Source: Saprospiraceae bacterium (lineage in GTDB: Bacteria > Bacteroidota > Bacteroidia > Chitinophagales > Saprospiraceae). Taken from it: a stretch of 64,000 nt of DNA. Below the pieces are notes generated by a model. That model searched no databases. It was not told the DNA's origin and saw nothing but the letters and a program-made list of their open reading frames with translations. Positions within the stretch are counted from its first letter, which is position 1. Each line of letters starts with the position of its first letter. A program made the translations under genes and the position numbers. The stretch covers positions 62,001 through 126,000 of the forward strand of contig BQJU01000001.1 of the NCBI GenBank assembly GCA_021604865.1, in the 5' to 3' direction. This document shows, in pieces, positions 8,921 to 18,325 of the stretch.

Positions 8921-11215
8921 ATGTTGATCAATCGTTTGCTGACCATTACGTTGATACTCATGGTAGAAATCATGGGTTACGCACAATCCGTTCAAGATAA
9001 AGACCTTGTCGACCTCGTCAACCCGCTCATGGGTACCGACTCAGAGTTTAAATTATCAAACGGCAATACTTATCCGGCCATCGCACTACCCTGGGGCATG
9101 AACTTCTGGACACCACAAACGGCTAAAATGGGCGACGGCTGGGCCTACGCCTACGATGCGTACCAAATCAGAGGATTCAAACAAACCCACCAACCCAGCC
9201 CCTGGATCAATGACTATGCAGCCTTTTCTTTGATGCCAGTAACGGGAAATTTGAAATTCAAAGAGGATGAACGCGGCTCCTGGTTTTCTCATAAAGCCGA
9301 AGTGGCAAAACCTCATTATTACCAGGTATATCTTGCCGATTATGATGTGATTACAGAAATAACCCCCACTGAACGAGCCGCACACTTTCGTTTCACCTTT
9401 CCAGAAAACGACGAAGCTTTTATCGTTTTGGATGCTTTTAATCAGGGCTCCATGGTGAAAATTATTCCAGAAGAACGCAAGATAATCGGCTATTGCCGCA
9501 ACAATCATGGAGGTGTTCCCGACAATTTTCACAACTATTTTGTTGCCGTTTTTGACCATGACTTTGAAATCAGTCAGGTATGGAGCGATTCTACCTTATT
9601 AAAAAACAAAACAAGCATTTCAGGAGAACATGTAGGCGCCGTTATCGGATTTTCCACCAAAAAAGGCGAGCAGGTACACGTAAAAATAGCCTCCTCATTT
9701 ATCAGTCCGGAACAGGCCGAGCTGAATTTACAGAATGAAATTGGCGCCGATAGTTTTGAACAGACCAAAACCAAAGCCTGGCAAGCCTGGCAAAAAGAAT
9801 TAAGCCGTATCCAGATTGAAGATGATCATCCCGATAATATCAAAACCTTTTACTCCTGCTTATATCGGTTGTTATTGTTTCCAAGGAAATTTTACGAATA
9901 TGACCAGATGGGGAATATCGTGCACTATAGTCCTTACAATGGTCAGGTATTACCCGGTTACATGTTTACCGACAATGGCTTTTGGGACACCTTCCGGGCC
10001 GTTTTCCCATTTTTCACACTGATGTATCCCGAACTTAACAGCCACATTATGGAGGGATTGGTCAACACCTATAAAGAGAGTGGCTGGTTGCCGGAATGGG
10101 CAAGCCCTGGTCATCGTGATTGTATGATTGGCTCTAATTCGGCTTCTCTGATTGCTGATTCCTATGTCAAAGGTATCCGTGGATATGATGCGGAGGTCTT
10201 GTTTGAAGCAATGCTTAAAAACGCCTCAATCAAGGATGGTCGTCCAGTCAATTCCGTTGGCCGCTTGGGCGTAGATTTTTACAATGACCTTGGATATGTG
10301 CCCTATGATGTGGGCATCAACGAAAATGCTGCCCGAACACTGGAATATGCTTATGCCGACTTTGCCGTGGCCCAGATGGCCAGCAAAATGAACAAGGAAA
10401 AAGAGGCAAAATTATTCTACAAAAAAGCTCAGAATTACCGCAATCTCTACGACCCGGAAAGTGGGTGGATGAGGGGTAAAAATAAAGATGGTCAATTTCA
10501 GACGCCTTTCAATCCACTTAAATGGGGTGATGCCTTTACAGAGGGTAATAGTTTACATTACACCTGGTCGGTTTTTCACGATGTGCAAGGCTTGATCAAT
10601 CTGATGGGAGGGGATGAGGCTTTCGCCAAAAAATTAGATGCGGTGTTCACCATGCCCCCTGATTTTGATGATTCCTATTACGGTTTTACCATCCACGAAA
10701 TTCGGGAAATGCAGATCGCCAATATGGGCAATTACGCCCACGGCAATCAGCCTATCCAGCACATGATATATCTCTACAATTATGCCCGACAGCCCTGGAA
10801 AGCACAGCGGAGGGTGAGAGAGGTCATGGATAAACTCTATGCCCCGACACCCGATGGATATTGTGGTGATGAAGACAATGGGCAGACGTCAGCATGGTAC
10901 GTTTTTAGTGCGCTGGGTTTTTATCCGGTTTGTCCGGGTACGACACAGTATGCAATTGGTAGCCCGCTATTTAAAAAGGTGACCCTAACCATGGAAGACG
11001 GGAAGCTGTTTACGATTACGGCCAAGGGAAATGCCAAAGAAAATATTTACCTCCAAACGGGAAATCTCAATGGGCAAGCCTACAACAAAAGCTGGATTGA
11101 CCATCACCAGATTCAAAAAGGCGGAGCGTTGATTTTTGAAATGGGACCAAAACCCAATGTTAAGTGGGCTTCGGATAAAAATGCTGTGCCATATTCGTGG
11201 TCGAATGGTAAATAA
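8921..11215 (+). CDS. GH92 family alpha-1,2-mannosidase (predicted)
   Basis: A 764-residue secreted enzyme with a signal peptide ending near MGYAQ. It hydrolyses alpha-mannosides with inversion and calcium. N-terminal DLVNPLMGTDSE and PWGMNFWTPQT are family signatures. Comparing spacing with the characterised enzyme BT3990 as I remember it (acid E533, bases D642/D644, +1 subsite H584-E585), the equivalents here are Glu541 in the FTEGNS motif, Asp650/Asp652 in GDEDNG, and His592-Glu593. All keep the same relative spacing, so catalysis and alpha-1,2 preference appear intact. The gene is the third of a MORN lipoprotein-porQ-GH92 run and converges with the SusC/SusD genes. Likely periplasmic or surface located; yeast mannan or N-glycan mannose are plausible substrates. 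Confidence 0.95.
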   Translation: MLINRLLTITLILMVEIMGYAQSVQDKDLVDLVNPLMGTDSEFKLSNGNTYPAIALPWGMNFWTPQTAKMGDGWAYAYDAYQIRGFKQTHQPSPWINDYAAFSLMPVTGNLKFKEDERGSWFSHKAEVAKPHYYQVYLADYDVITEITPTERAAHFRFTFPENDEAFIVLDAFNQGSMVKIIPEERKIIGYCRNNHGGVPDNFHNYFVAVFDHDFEISQVWSDSTLLKNKTSISGEHVGAVIGFSTKKGEQVHVKIASSFISPEQAELNLQNEIGADSFEQTKTKAWQAWQKELSRIQIEDDHPDNIKTFYSCLYRLLLFPRKFYEYDQMGNIVHYSPYNGQVLPGYMFTDNGFWDTFRAVFPFFTLMYPELNSHIMEGLVNTYKESGWLPEWASPGHRDCMIGSNSASLIADSYVKGIRGYDAEVLFEAMLKNASIKDGRPVNSVGRLGVDFYNDLGYVPYDVGINENAARTLEYAYADFAVAQMASKMNKEKEAKLFYKKAQNYRNLYDPESGWMRGKNKDGQFQTPFNPLKWGDAFTEGNSLHYTWSVFHDVQGLINLMGGDEAFAKKLDAVFTMPPDFDDSYYGFTIHEIREMQIANMGNYAHGNQPIQHMIYLYNYARQPWKAQRRVREVMDKLYAPTPDGYCGDEDNGQTSAWYVFSALGFYPVCPGTTQYAIGSPLFKKVTLTMEDGKLFTITAKGNAKENIYLQTGNLNGQAYNKSWIDHHQIQKGGALIFEMGPKPNVKWASDKNAVPYSWSNGK

Positions 11216-11218
11216 AGA

Positions 11219-11257
11219 GGCGCTTCAAGATGCAATTTTATGCATTACTGAAGCGCC
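11219..11257. terminator. Hairpin between convergent GH92 and SusD genes
   Basis: GGCGCTTCA pairs with TGAAGCGCC, and inner ATGCA/TGCAT arms extend the stem around a short AT loop. It lies just after the GH92 stop. The minus-strand flank is T-rich, so it may serve SusD as well as GH92. Confidence 0.6.
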
Positions 11258-11324
11258 CCTAATCGGGCCTTTCATTAAACATTATTTATAGAAAGGCTCC
11301 ATGTTAAATATCATCATTCAAGAT

Positions 11325-12773
11325 TTACTGATCCCACCATACTTTTGAGGTCAATGTAATACCGGCCGGAACATTTTCGATATTGTTATTAATCTCTGTA
11401 TCCGTATAAATCATGCGCGTCGGAATCTGATTGACATCGCCATTAGGTACCGGTTGCAGTGTAGAAGGGAAACCCGTTCTACGATAATCATTATATGCTT
11501 CCATTGAAGAAAACACAAAACCTGCAATGTACTTTTGAGTGATCAGATCGTCCAGGCTATTGAGTGGATTGGCGGCCAGATAAGCATCCTGTGTGGCTTC
11601 ATCGATGACCGTATTTAGTTCACCATTACCTGACAATTGTCCCATGTGGATACGAATAGCCTCCTCATAAGCTGCCCGTGCGTCATCCTGACGATTGAGT
11701 ATCCAAAGTGCTTCTGCCTCAATGAATTTCTGCTCGACATAAGTCATCAATGGGAAATCCAAATCGGCATCCAGAAAGTAAGTGCCAATGGATGAATTAT
11801 CTCCAAGAGAATTGGTTGTTGGCCCCCCATTGACATGCCCTACATACTCACCAACATTGTTCATATCTGCCATTATTGGCAACCGTGGATCATTTTTGGA
11901 TTTTAACAAAGTAACAAAATGATTGCTGACTTGCATAGCTGTTGCAAACTTGGTAATCCATTGGTTCCAAGGTGATTCAGACCCCGAATCGGATGAATAG
12001 GGAAAGCGGGCCTCTGCTTCAGGGCCAGTCATGGCCTTATTTAGTGCCTCTAGTGCAAGGGTAGCTTGTGCCTCAGCATCTTTGACATTGGTCAGGTGCA
12101 TGTAGTACCGTGCCTTTAGCGCATAAGCTATCTGAATCCAGGCTGCCGGGTCACCACCGAAATAATAATCTCCGCCCCCTACGGTAATAGCCGGGCTTTT
12201 GCCTAATTCGGTAATCGCTTCGTCCAATAAGGTTTGCACCCCCTCATATACGGTAGCCTGATCATCGTAGGTAGGTTTGATGTTATTCTCCCTTCCCAGT
12301 GCTTCTGTAAAAGGGATATCACCCCACATATCGGCTAGCAATGCATAATTGTGTGCCATCAACAACTTGGCAAGGCCAATATGATGCCACTGCTCAGTTT
12401 TTGTCGCAAATTCAATGGTCTTTTTACCATTTATCAAAACTCCGGCATAGGAATAAAAAGCCCACTCATTGTTCATATCCGAAGTGTTGATGCGGTAAGT
12501 ATCATTAGAAGGCGCATTAGCATTATTGGCAATGTGTTGAATCCATTGTGCTCCTAAGCGACTCCAATTACCTCCACCCACTAAATTGTATGAAGTTGTG
12601 GAGGTCATATCCGCAATCAGCAGGTCCAGATCACCGGGTTCTTCGGGTGAATTTGGACTGACATTGATATCCAGATAATCACTGCATGCTCCCAGTCCGA
12701 CAAGGAGGCTAATCAGCAGTAAAAATTTTATCGATTTATGAATCATTTTCATCATTTTTAATTTAATAATCAT
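11325..12773 (-). CDS. SusD/RagB-family nutrient-binding outer membrane lipoprotein
   Basis: A 482-residue lipoprotein: signal, lipobox VGLGACS, then the SusD-typical DYLDINVSPNSPEE. The mature part is helical with TPR-like units (ALLADMWGDIPFTEAL, WIQIAYALKARYYMHL, MTYVEQKFIEAEALWIL) and matches the SusD-like_2 subgroup. It forms the lid and ligand-binding partner of the SusC transporter encoded just upstream. The first ATG overlaps the SusC stop (TAATG); internal ATGs at 12755 and 12746 would also leave a complete signal peptide. The pair takes up an oligosaccharide or peptide; the convergent GH92 mannosidase suggests a mannose-containing glycan, but this is inference. Confidence 0.95.
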   Translation of the reverse strand: MIIKLKMMKMIHKSIKFLLLISLLVGLGACSDYLDINVSPNSPEEPGDLDLLIADMTSTTSYNLVGGGNWSRLGAQWIQHIANNANAPSNDTYRINTSDMNNEWAFYSYAGVLINGKKTIEFATKTEQWHHIGLAKLLMAHNYALLADMWGDIPFTEALGRENNIKPTYDDQATVYEGVQTLLDEAITELGKSPAITVGGGDYYFGGDPAAWIQIAYALKARYYMHLTNVKDAEAQATLALEALNKAMTGPEAEARFPYSSDSGSESPWNQWITKFATAMQVSNHFVTLLKSKNDPRLPIMADMNNVGEYVGHVNGGPTTNSLGDNSSIGTYFLDADLDFPLMTYVEQKFIEAEALWILNRQDDARAAYEEAIRIHMGQLSGNGELNTVIDEATQDAYLAANPLNSLDDLITQKYIAGFVFSSMEAYNDYRRTGFPSTLQPVPNGDVNQIPTRMIYTDTEINNNIENVPAGITLTSKVWWDQ

Positions 12774-15700
12774 TAAAAGGTAACTTGAAGCGCTACGTTA
12801 TACCCTTTTGTACCTGGGGTAATAAAGTTGTAAAACCCTTGAGCATTAGCACTTCCATAAAGGCTCGTTTCCGGATCTGCACCTGTGAAATTAGGTGCAT
12901 TTAAATAAAGGTTACGTCCGGTTACCGATAGGTTAAGTCCTTGAATAAAGGTTCCCTTCAACAGTGAGGAGGGCAAAGCATACGATAATGTAACTTCCCG
13001 AAGACGAACATAACTGCCATCTTCCACCCATTCTTCTTGAGCGCGTCCCCAATTGAATCTCCAATAAGTTTCGTCATAAGGTACCTCAATGTTGTTGGGT
13101 GTTCCATCGGAAAGCACACCATTAGGATAGACAAAACTATTTTCACCGCTGCGATCTTCAGAAGCTTTCGTCACACCATATCCGTTGAGGTAAAAGTTAT
13201 CCAGGTTAAGGATATCACCACCTTCGCGGATATCAACAAGCACTTTCAGGCCAAGAGATCCAAAATTATCTGTAGTATAGGAAAATCCGTTTTTAATACC
13301 TGCAATCCAATCAGGTAGTGTACTGCCAATCACACCCAAACTAGGGTTAACAGTAGCTGGCAAACCATACAACGCTGAATTAGGGTTATCATTGATAATC
13401 ACCTGCCCATCATCATTTCTATTATATTGAGAGCCCCAGATTACACCGTAACCCTGATTCCGTACAATGTAAATACCCGGGCTGGTAAAACCTCCTAAAC
13501 GGATGTTTTCAACACCCTCCGTCAGCTCTTCAATAGTACTTTCGTTTTTGGAAAAAGTACCGCCAATCGTCCATTGGAATCCACCTACTTTGACCGGCGT
13601 AAATTCCACCAATATCTCAAATCCTTTGTTGCGAAGAGAACCCGCATTCACTAACTGGGCAACTGCTCCAGATGAAGCTGCAATCGGTGCCTGGAAGATT
13701 TGATCTTCGGATAAACGATTGTAATAGGACCCCTCAAAACGAATCCGGTTTCTGAATAAAAACAACTCAACACCGGCTTCAATTTCGTTAGTCAACTCCG
13801 ACTTAAGGCTAGGGTTTCCGATGATGTTACTCACTGTAAAACCATTCTGGCCTAGATAGGGGGAAATGATGTTACCGCGCTGACCGTCACCTACACTACT
13901 TTGTACATATAAATCAGGTTGTGTAGCATAAGTAGGCGCATCGTTACCCACCTGAGCATAACCCAAACGGAACTTCAGGAAGGAAAGTACCTTGCTAGTC
14001 TGTAGGGATGGAATAGCATCCGTAACTACAAAACTAGCTGAAACACTGGGATAGAAGAAGCTTCTTGCATCTACCGGCAAGGTTGATGACCAGTCATTTC
14101 TAGCGGTAGCTGTCAGGTATAAATAGTTCTTATATCCTACAGTAGCCGTCGCATAAAGCCCTATTAAACGGCGATGATCCAAGTTTTGCGAAGCACTTAC
14201 TGTAGAAGCATTGGATAGGTTGAAAAAATTGGGTATCGAAAGTTCGACGCCCTGAGTAAATAGGCGATCTGTTCTTTGGTCATTGATCTGTGATCCTAAA
14301 ATCACGTCCAGATCAAAATTATCAAAGCGTTTGTTCATCTGCAATAAGAAGTCATTATTGATCTGGAGATACTTAATGTCATCCTCATATACGCGACCTG
14401 TTGGGTAACTACCCAAGGTGCCACTAACTTGACGAAGCAATCGCTGATCTGTGTAAACATCTGCACCAAGTCTATTAATCAGTTTTAACCAGGGTGTGAA
14501 TTGATAGCTTACTGATAAATTTGGCAGAAAACGATTGACTTTACTACTTAAGTTATTATTATCTACCAGAAAATAAGGGTTGTTTCTGGCGGTTCGATAC
14601 AAACGCTGAGTACCATCGGGATTTAGATAATCCCCGGGGCCATCTCCCTGCATATTGTAGGTAACTGGAGCACCGTATACAGTCCACATAAAGGATTCCC
14701 GCCCATTACCTTCGGTAGAGGTAGTAAGGTCTGTCTGAGTATAATTAATGGAGGCACTAATGGTAAGTTTATCTGTAAAATCATTGCTGAATTTAGCCAA
14801 AAAACTATGCCTGTCCAGATCATTATTCCGAATAATACCTTTTTCTATCTTATTAGAATAGGATACATAGTAGTTGGAATTGACTCCTCCACCCGAAATA
14901 GACAATGAATTGTCAAAATTGGAACCTGTTCTAAAAAAATCTTTTGCATTATCGTAAGTCCTGATAGGCTGGCCATTTGGATCATAATCCCCATTGGCAT
15001 CAACCCGCAGGGTATCAATCCGCGCTCCATAGGAATTGCTATTGAGCTGCCCCGGATTGTTACCGTTAAAATAAGTGCCGTTCTGTCCCTGAGAATACTT
15101 GGTTTGAAATTCCGGTAACCGCGCCTCACTAAACCCGTAATTGGAAGATAAAGTGATTTGTGGTTTGGCATTTTTAATACCACTCTTGGTGGTAATCAAC
15201 ACCACGCCATTAGCTGCCCTTGATCCGTAGAGCGCAGTAGCACTGGCTCCTTTTAGTACGGAAAGTGATTCTACATTGGCTGGGTCGATATCGACACCCC
15301 GGTTACTGGTACCTCCATAGAAAAGCGGAGAATCACCATTGCCCCGACCATTGCTATCATTTTGGCCACCACCAAAGGTCTGAGAGTTATCGATAGGAAC
15401 ACCATCGATGACAAACAACGGTTCGTTGTTTCCCAGGAAGGAGGAGTTTCCTCGAATAACTACCCGGGAAGAAGAGCCAGCCTGACCGCCGGAACTAGTC
15501 ACCTGGACGCCAGAGAATTTTCCGGCAAGCGAGTTCACAATGTTGGCCTCTCTGGACTTGATGAGTTCATCACCCTCAACTTGCTCTACTGAATAGGTTA
15601 GGGATTTCTTTTCCCTTTCGATGCCCAATGCGGTGACTACAGCAGTTTCCAGGGTAATACCCTCTTCCAGAACTACATCAATCACACTTGAAACACCAAT

Positions 15701-15946
15701 TTCAATTTCCTGGGAAGTATAACCCGTATAGCTGAATACCAGAGTCGTTGCCTCATCTGGAACATTCAGGCTATATTTCCCATCAAAATCAGTAATAGTA
15801 CCGGTGCTTGTACCTTCTACTAGCACACTTGCCCCAATTAGGGGCTCTCCTTTTTGGTCGGTTAGGGTTCCGGTTATTGTTCGTTGAGCAATAAGCAGGG
15901 CACCCGTAAATAAGACCAAGCTAAAAATCAGCAGGAGTCTTTTCAT
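12773..15946 (-). CDS. SusC/RagA-family TonB-linked outer membrane transporter
   Basis: A 1057-residue transporter. Order: signal peptide to about residue 20; CarboxypepD_reg-like domain (GTLTDQKGEPLIGASVLVEG, about 21-100); plug domain with SSRVVIRGNSSFLGNNEPLFVIDGVPIDN and LKGASATALYGSRAANGVVLITTKSG; then a 22-strand barrel ending in GTKGYNVALQVTF. It imports a large ligand across the outer membrane with TonB energy and works as a pair with the SusD lipoprotein, whose start overlaps this stop codon by one base. Upstream on the same strand are a LuxR-type response regulator and a histidine kinase, the likely control genes. Two terminator-like hairpins separate it from the regulator, so it has its own promoter. 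Confidence 0.96.
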   Translation of the reverse strand: MKRLLLIFSLVLFTGALLIAQRTITGTLTDQKGEPLIGASVLVEGTSTGTITDFDGKYSLNVPDEATTLVFSYTGYTSQEIEIGVSSVIDVVLEEGITLETAVVTALGIEREKKSLTYSVEQVEGDELIKSREANIVNSLAGKFSGVQVTSSGGQAGSSSRVVIRGNSSFLGNNEPLFVIDGVPIDNSQTFGGGQNDSNGRGNGDSPLFYGGTSNRGVDIDPANVESLSVLKGASATALYGSRAANGVVLITTKSGIKNAKPQITLSSNYGFSEARLPEFQTKYSQGQNGTYFNGNNPGQLNSNSYGARIDTLRVDANGDYDPNGQPIRTYDNAKDFFRTGSNFDNSLSISGGGVNSNYYVSYSNKIEKGIIRNNDLDRHSFLAKFSNDFTDKLTISASINYTQTDLTTSTEGNGRESFMWTVYGAPVTYNMQGDGPGDYLNPDGTQRLYRTARNNPYFLVDNNNLSSKVNRFLPNLSVSYQFTPWLKLINRLGADVYTDQRLLRQVSGTLGSYPTGRVYEDDIKYLQINNDFLLQMNKRFDNFDLDVILGSQINDQRTDRLFTQGVELSIPNFFNLSNASTVSASQNLDHRRLIGLYATATVGYKNYLYLTATARNDWSSTLPVDARSFFYPSVSASFVVTDAIPSLQTSKVLSFLKFRLGYAQVGNDAPTYATQPDLYVQSSVGDGQRGNIISPYLGQNGFTVSNIIGNPSLKSELTNEIEAGVELFLFRNRIRFEGSYYNRLSEDQIFQAPIAASSGAVAQLVNAGSLRNKGFEILVEFTPVKVGGFQWTIGGTFSKNESTIEELTEGVENIRLGGFTSPGIYIVRNQGYGVIWGSQYNRNDDGQVIINDNPNSALYGLPATVNPSLGVIGSTLPDWIAGIKNGFSYTTDNFGSLGLKVLVDIREGGDILNLDNFYLNGYGVTKASEDRSGENSFVYPNGVLSDGTPNNIEVPYDETYWRFNWGRAQEEWVEDGSYVRLREVTLSYALPSSLLKGTFIQGLNLSVTGRNLYLNAPNFTGADPETSLYGSANAQGFYNFITPGTKGYNVALQVTF

Positions 15947-16198
15947 AGCTAAGATATTTAAGGTTAAGAAAATGTAGATATAGCAATCCCCTTTGCAGGA
16001 GGATCATTTATTCCATTGCAATAAAAAATCAACTAACCAGACAGAAATATCCCGGCTAGTAGAGTTAGCTTAAAATGATTCAGGTTGCCCTGAATTTTTT
16101 GGAAATAGTTTGATGAAGAGGCGAGAAAGGCAGTTTATCACCAGTTATTTGGAGCTTGTTTTGATATTTGGCGGTGTTAACAGAATGTGTTACAAAAA

Positions 16199-16230
16199 GT
16201 TGTCGTGCATCGTTTTAAATGCACGACAAC
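16199..16230 (-). terminator. Perfect 12-bp hairpin with T-run on minus strand
   Basis: GTTGTCGTGCAT and its exact inverse enclose an 8-base AT loop. Read on the minus strand it is followed by TTTTT, the form of a rho-independent terminator for the regulator gene that ends at 16530. Confidence 0.65.
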
Positions 16231-16277
16231 GAAAATTTGGATTAGTATGAAAAAAACTCTCATTAGTTCCGAAGGAA

Positions 16278-16306
16278 AAGAGTTGCCAGCCCTTTCGGCA
16301 ACTCTT
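16278..16306 (-). terminator. Second hairpin downstream of regulator
   Basis: AAGAGTTGCC pairs exactly with GGCAACTCTT around a 9-base loop, with TTTTCC following on the minus strand. Tandem with the hairpin at 16199-16230. Confidence 0.5.
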
Positions 16307-16529
16307 CATATTTAAATTCCACACACGTTATCTTTCAGGATGCAAGGTAGGTCTAAAGCCGACTTCCTACAACTGCCCATTTGGGTAGTTTTTTGAAAAA
16401 TATTCAAAATAAACAATTGATAAACAGTTGATTATAAGCAATAGAGGGTTTGCTCCAAAAGGTGCGTTTACCCTTTGGACGAGTCTTGAATTAGTTGTTC
16501 TGCCGATATGATTTTTCGGCTACAACAAC

Positions 16530-17153
16530 TTAAGCTAGTCCGACTCTTGTTGCTTTGAGCACGGCTTCATGACGGCTATTCACCTGTAGCTTTTTGTATA
16601 TATTTTTAAGGTGAAACCGCACAGTATTCGGGCTTACAAAAAGGTTTTTTGCAATGTCCCTATAGTTTTGGCCTTCACAAAGAAGGTCAAGTACTTCTTT
16701 TTCTCGTTTTGATAGTTGAGGAAATGGGTTTTGTTGAGCACTGAAAAAAGAGACAACTCTGCGAGCTACATAAGTACTCATTGGTGCACCACCGACGCGA
16801 ATTTCCCGGATGGCACTCAATAGCCTCGATGGAAAAATACTCTTGGAAAGGTAACCATAAGCACCAGCCTTAAGGGCTTGAAAAATATGCTCGTCATCAG
16901 TATACGCAGTAAGCATAATGACATCTAAATCCGGAAGTGTCTGCTTGAGTATTTTGACACACTCTATGCCTGACATTTCAGGTAATTCTATGTCCATTAA
17001 TACAACATCAGGGCAGAGGATCGGAATTTCTTCAAGAGCAGATTCTGCATCGCAATATGTTCCGGAACACCGGAATCCATCAGCGGCGTCAAGCAGTTTC
17101 TGCAGTCCTTCTCTGATGTCTCTTTGATCATCAACGATTGCTACAGTGATCAT
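16530..17153 (-). CDS. LuxR/NarL-type response regulator
   Basis: A 207-residue two-component regulator. Receiver domain at 1-120 with acidic pocket DD at 8-9, phospho-acceptor Asp54 (VLMDIELPEMSG), Thr in TAYTDD and Lys in LSKSIFP. The C-terminal LuxR helix-turn-helix (about 143-205) carries LSKREKEVLDLLCEG and SPNTVRFHLKNIYKKL. Phosphorylation should promote DNA binding. The histidine kinase at 17470-18213 is the next gene upstream on the same strand, 316 bases away, and is the likely partner. The SusC/SusD pair lies downstream, so it may be the target, though the hairpins in between show that it is not simply the same transcript. Confidence 0.94.
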   Translation of the reverse strand: MITVAIVDDQRDIREGLQKLLDAADGFRCSGTYCDAESALEEIPILCPDVVLMDIELPEMSGIECVKILKQTLPDLDVIMLTAYTDDEHIFQALKAGAYGYLSKSIFPSRLLSAIREIRVGGAPMSTYVARRVVSFFSAQQNPFPQLSKREKEVLDLLCEGQNYRDIAKNLFVSPNTVRFHLKNIYKKLQVNSRHEAVLKATRVGLA

Positions 17154-17469
17154 TTTTTTATGTTTAGTCGGATGAAATACAAACCGTTACCAAATAGATT
17201 TTACCTGTTTGGCAATTTACTTTAGCTAAACATTGAGTGATGATGATGATGTGGCGAGATGTTAGCTTAAGTAAATATTTCTTTTGGAATTGGGGTCGTC
17301 TTTTTTAAAGACAGTCTATTTTATGTATGGTTGCTTTTTGTTAACTTTTTTTCAAAATTAATTAATAAATAATTCAAAAAATTGCCGCTTTTATTGTTTA
17401 AAAGTTCTAAAAAACAGTTTATTAATTGTTTATTCATAATGAGAACGAAATAAACATACTAAATGCTGT
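17154..17469. other. 316-base gap between kinase and regulator
   Basis: Very AT-rich, with a short ATG trinucleotide run near 17239-17254. No coding frame, hairpin terminator or consensus -7 element is convincing. It probably carries the regulator promoter. Confidence 0.35.
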
Positions 17470-18213
17470 TTATGGTACTATGTATTCAATGCTGATACTG
17501 GTTCCCTCGACTGAGGTAGAAGTTATGGTGAGCTGAGCTCCTATGGTTGCGGCCCGGGCTTGCATATTTTTCAAACCGGAACCGAGGTAGGAGCGAGTGG
17601 TGTCAAATCCTTTGCCACAATCAGACAAATTAAAGCAGAGTCTGTTTTTGTGAAAACTGACATCCAGGCTGACAGCATTACTGTCAGCATGTTTTAGCAC
17701 ATTATTCATAGCTTCTTTAAGAATCAGCAAAAGCTGTTTTTTGGCACCAATTGGTAGTAATTTCTTACTTTGATTGCCCTTTTGCTTAAAAGTAAAATTA
17801 ATTCCCGAATCTTCAAAAATCGCATCCGCACTTTCCCGTATCCTAATCAGAAGGTCTTCAACAGCATCCCGTCCAGGATCAATAGCCCAAATCAGGTCCC
17901 GCACTGCTTCATAAATTTCTTTGGAAGATTGCGAAATCTTTTCCAGGTGAACAGCCGTAGTGTGATCTGCCTGCTCATCCAGTTCCTGCCGAACCAGCTG
18001 ACTATACATCTGGATAATCGACAGGTGTGTGCCTAATTCATCATGGAAATCCCTGGCTATTTGCTTACGCAATTTTTCAAGCCTGAAATCTTCCCTTCTT
18101 TTCCATATATACCACCAAAGAATGACAAGCAGCAGCATGCCGATATATATCAACCATTGGTAGCCGGTTACTTCCCACTGAAGAAGGAATAAACCGAAGG
18201 GTAAGCATTTCAT
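17470..18213 (-). CDS. Minimal HisKA_3-type histidine kinase without sensor domain
   Basis: A 247-residue kinase if started at the ATG at 18213; a TTG at 18243 would add 10 residues. Residues about 15-37 are one membrane segment (WLIYIGMLLLVILWWYIWKRR). The dimerisation domain has His57 in ARDFHDELGTHLS, the HisKA_3 motif that pairs with LuxR-type regulators. The ATPase domain follows with an N box (ILKEAMNNVLKHADSN) and G box (DCGKGFD, GSGLKNMQARA). Only about 15 residues precede the membrane segment, so there is no periplasmic sensor. The juxtamembrane stretch resembles that of large Y_Y_Y/propeller sensor kinases, so an N-terminal loss is possible. Partner: the regulator at 16530-17153. 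Confidence 0.9.
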   Translation of the reverse strand: MKCLPFGLFLLQWEVTGYQWLIYIGMLLLVILWWYIWKRREDFRLEKLRKQIARDFHDELGTHLSIIQMYSQLVRQELDEQADHTTAVHLEKISQSSKEIYEAVRDLIWAIDPGRDAVEDLLIRIRESADAIFEDSGINFTFKQKGNQSKKLLPIGAKKQLLLILKEAMNNVLKHADSNAVSLDVSFHKNRLCFNLSDCGKGFDTTRSYLGSGLKNMQARAATIGAQLTITSTSVEGTSISIEYIVP

Positions 18214-18325
18214 ACAGGTGATTTCCGTAATAGGCAATGCCAAGCTAATACCTTATGGCGGAGTTTACACCTACACAAGTATGTAGTATTTGTAGATTAG
18301 TAATCAAAATTGCAAAATATCACTT

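Larger units (their letters stand above)
15947..16529. other. 583-base gap upstream of SusC
   Basis: Holds the SusC promoter region and three hairpins (16199-16230, 16278-16306 and 16493-16530). I see no convincing coding frame. A weak resemblance to repeat R1 (GGAGCTTGTTTTG) lies near 16151. No CAAAnnTA (minus-strand -7) match was evident just upstream of the SusC start. Confidence 0.4.

Noticed and set aside
10739-10756. HGNQP in GH92 instead of the common HGNEP looked like loss of the catalytic acid
   Set aside because: Spacing to Asp650/Asp652 (109 and 111 residues, as for E533 to D642/D644 in BT3990) places the acid at Glu541 in FTEGNS, which is intact. The Gln is at another position.
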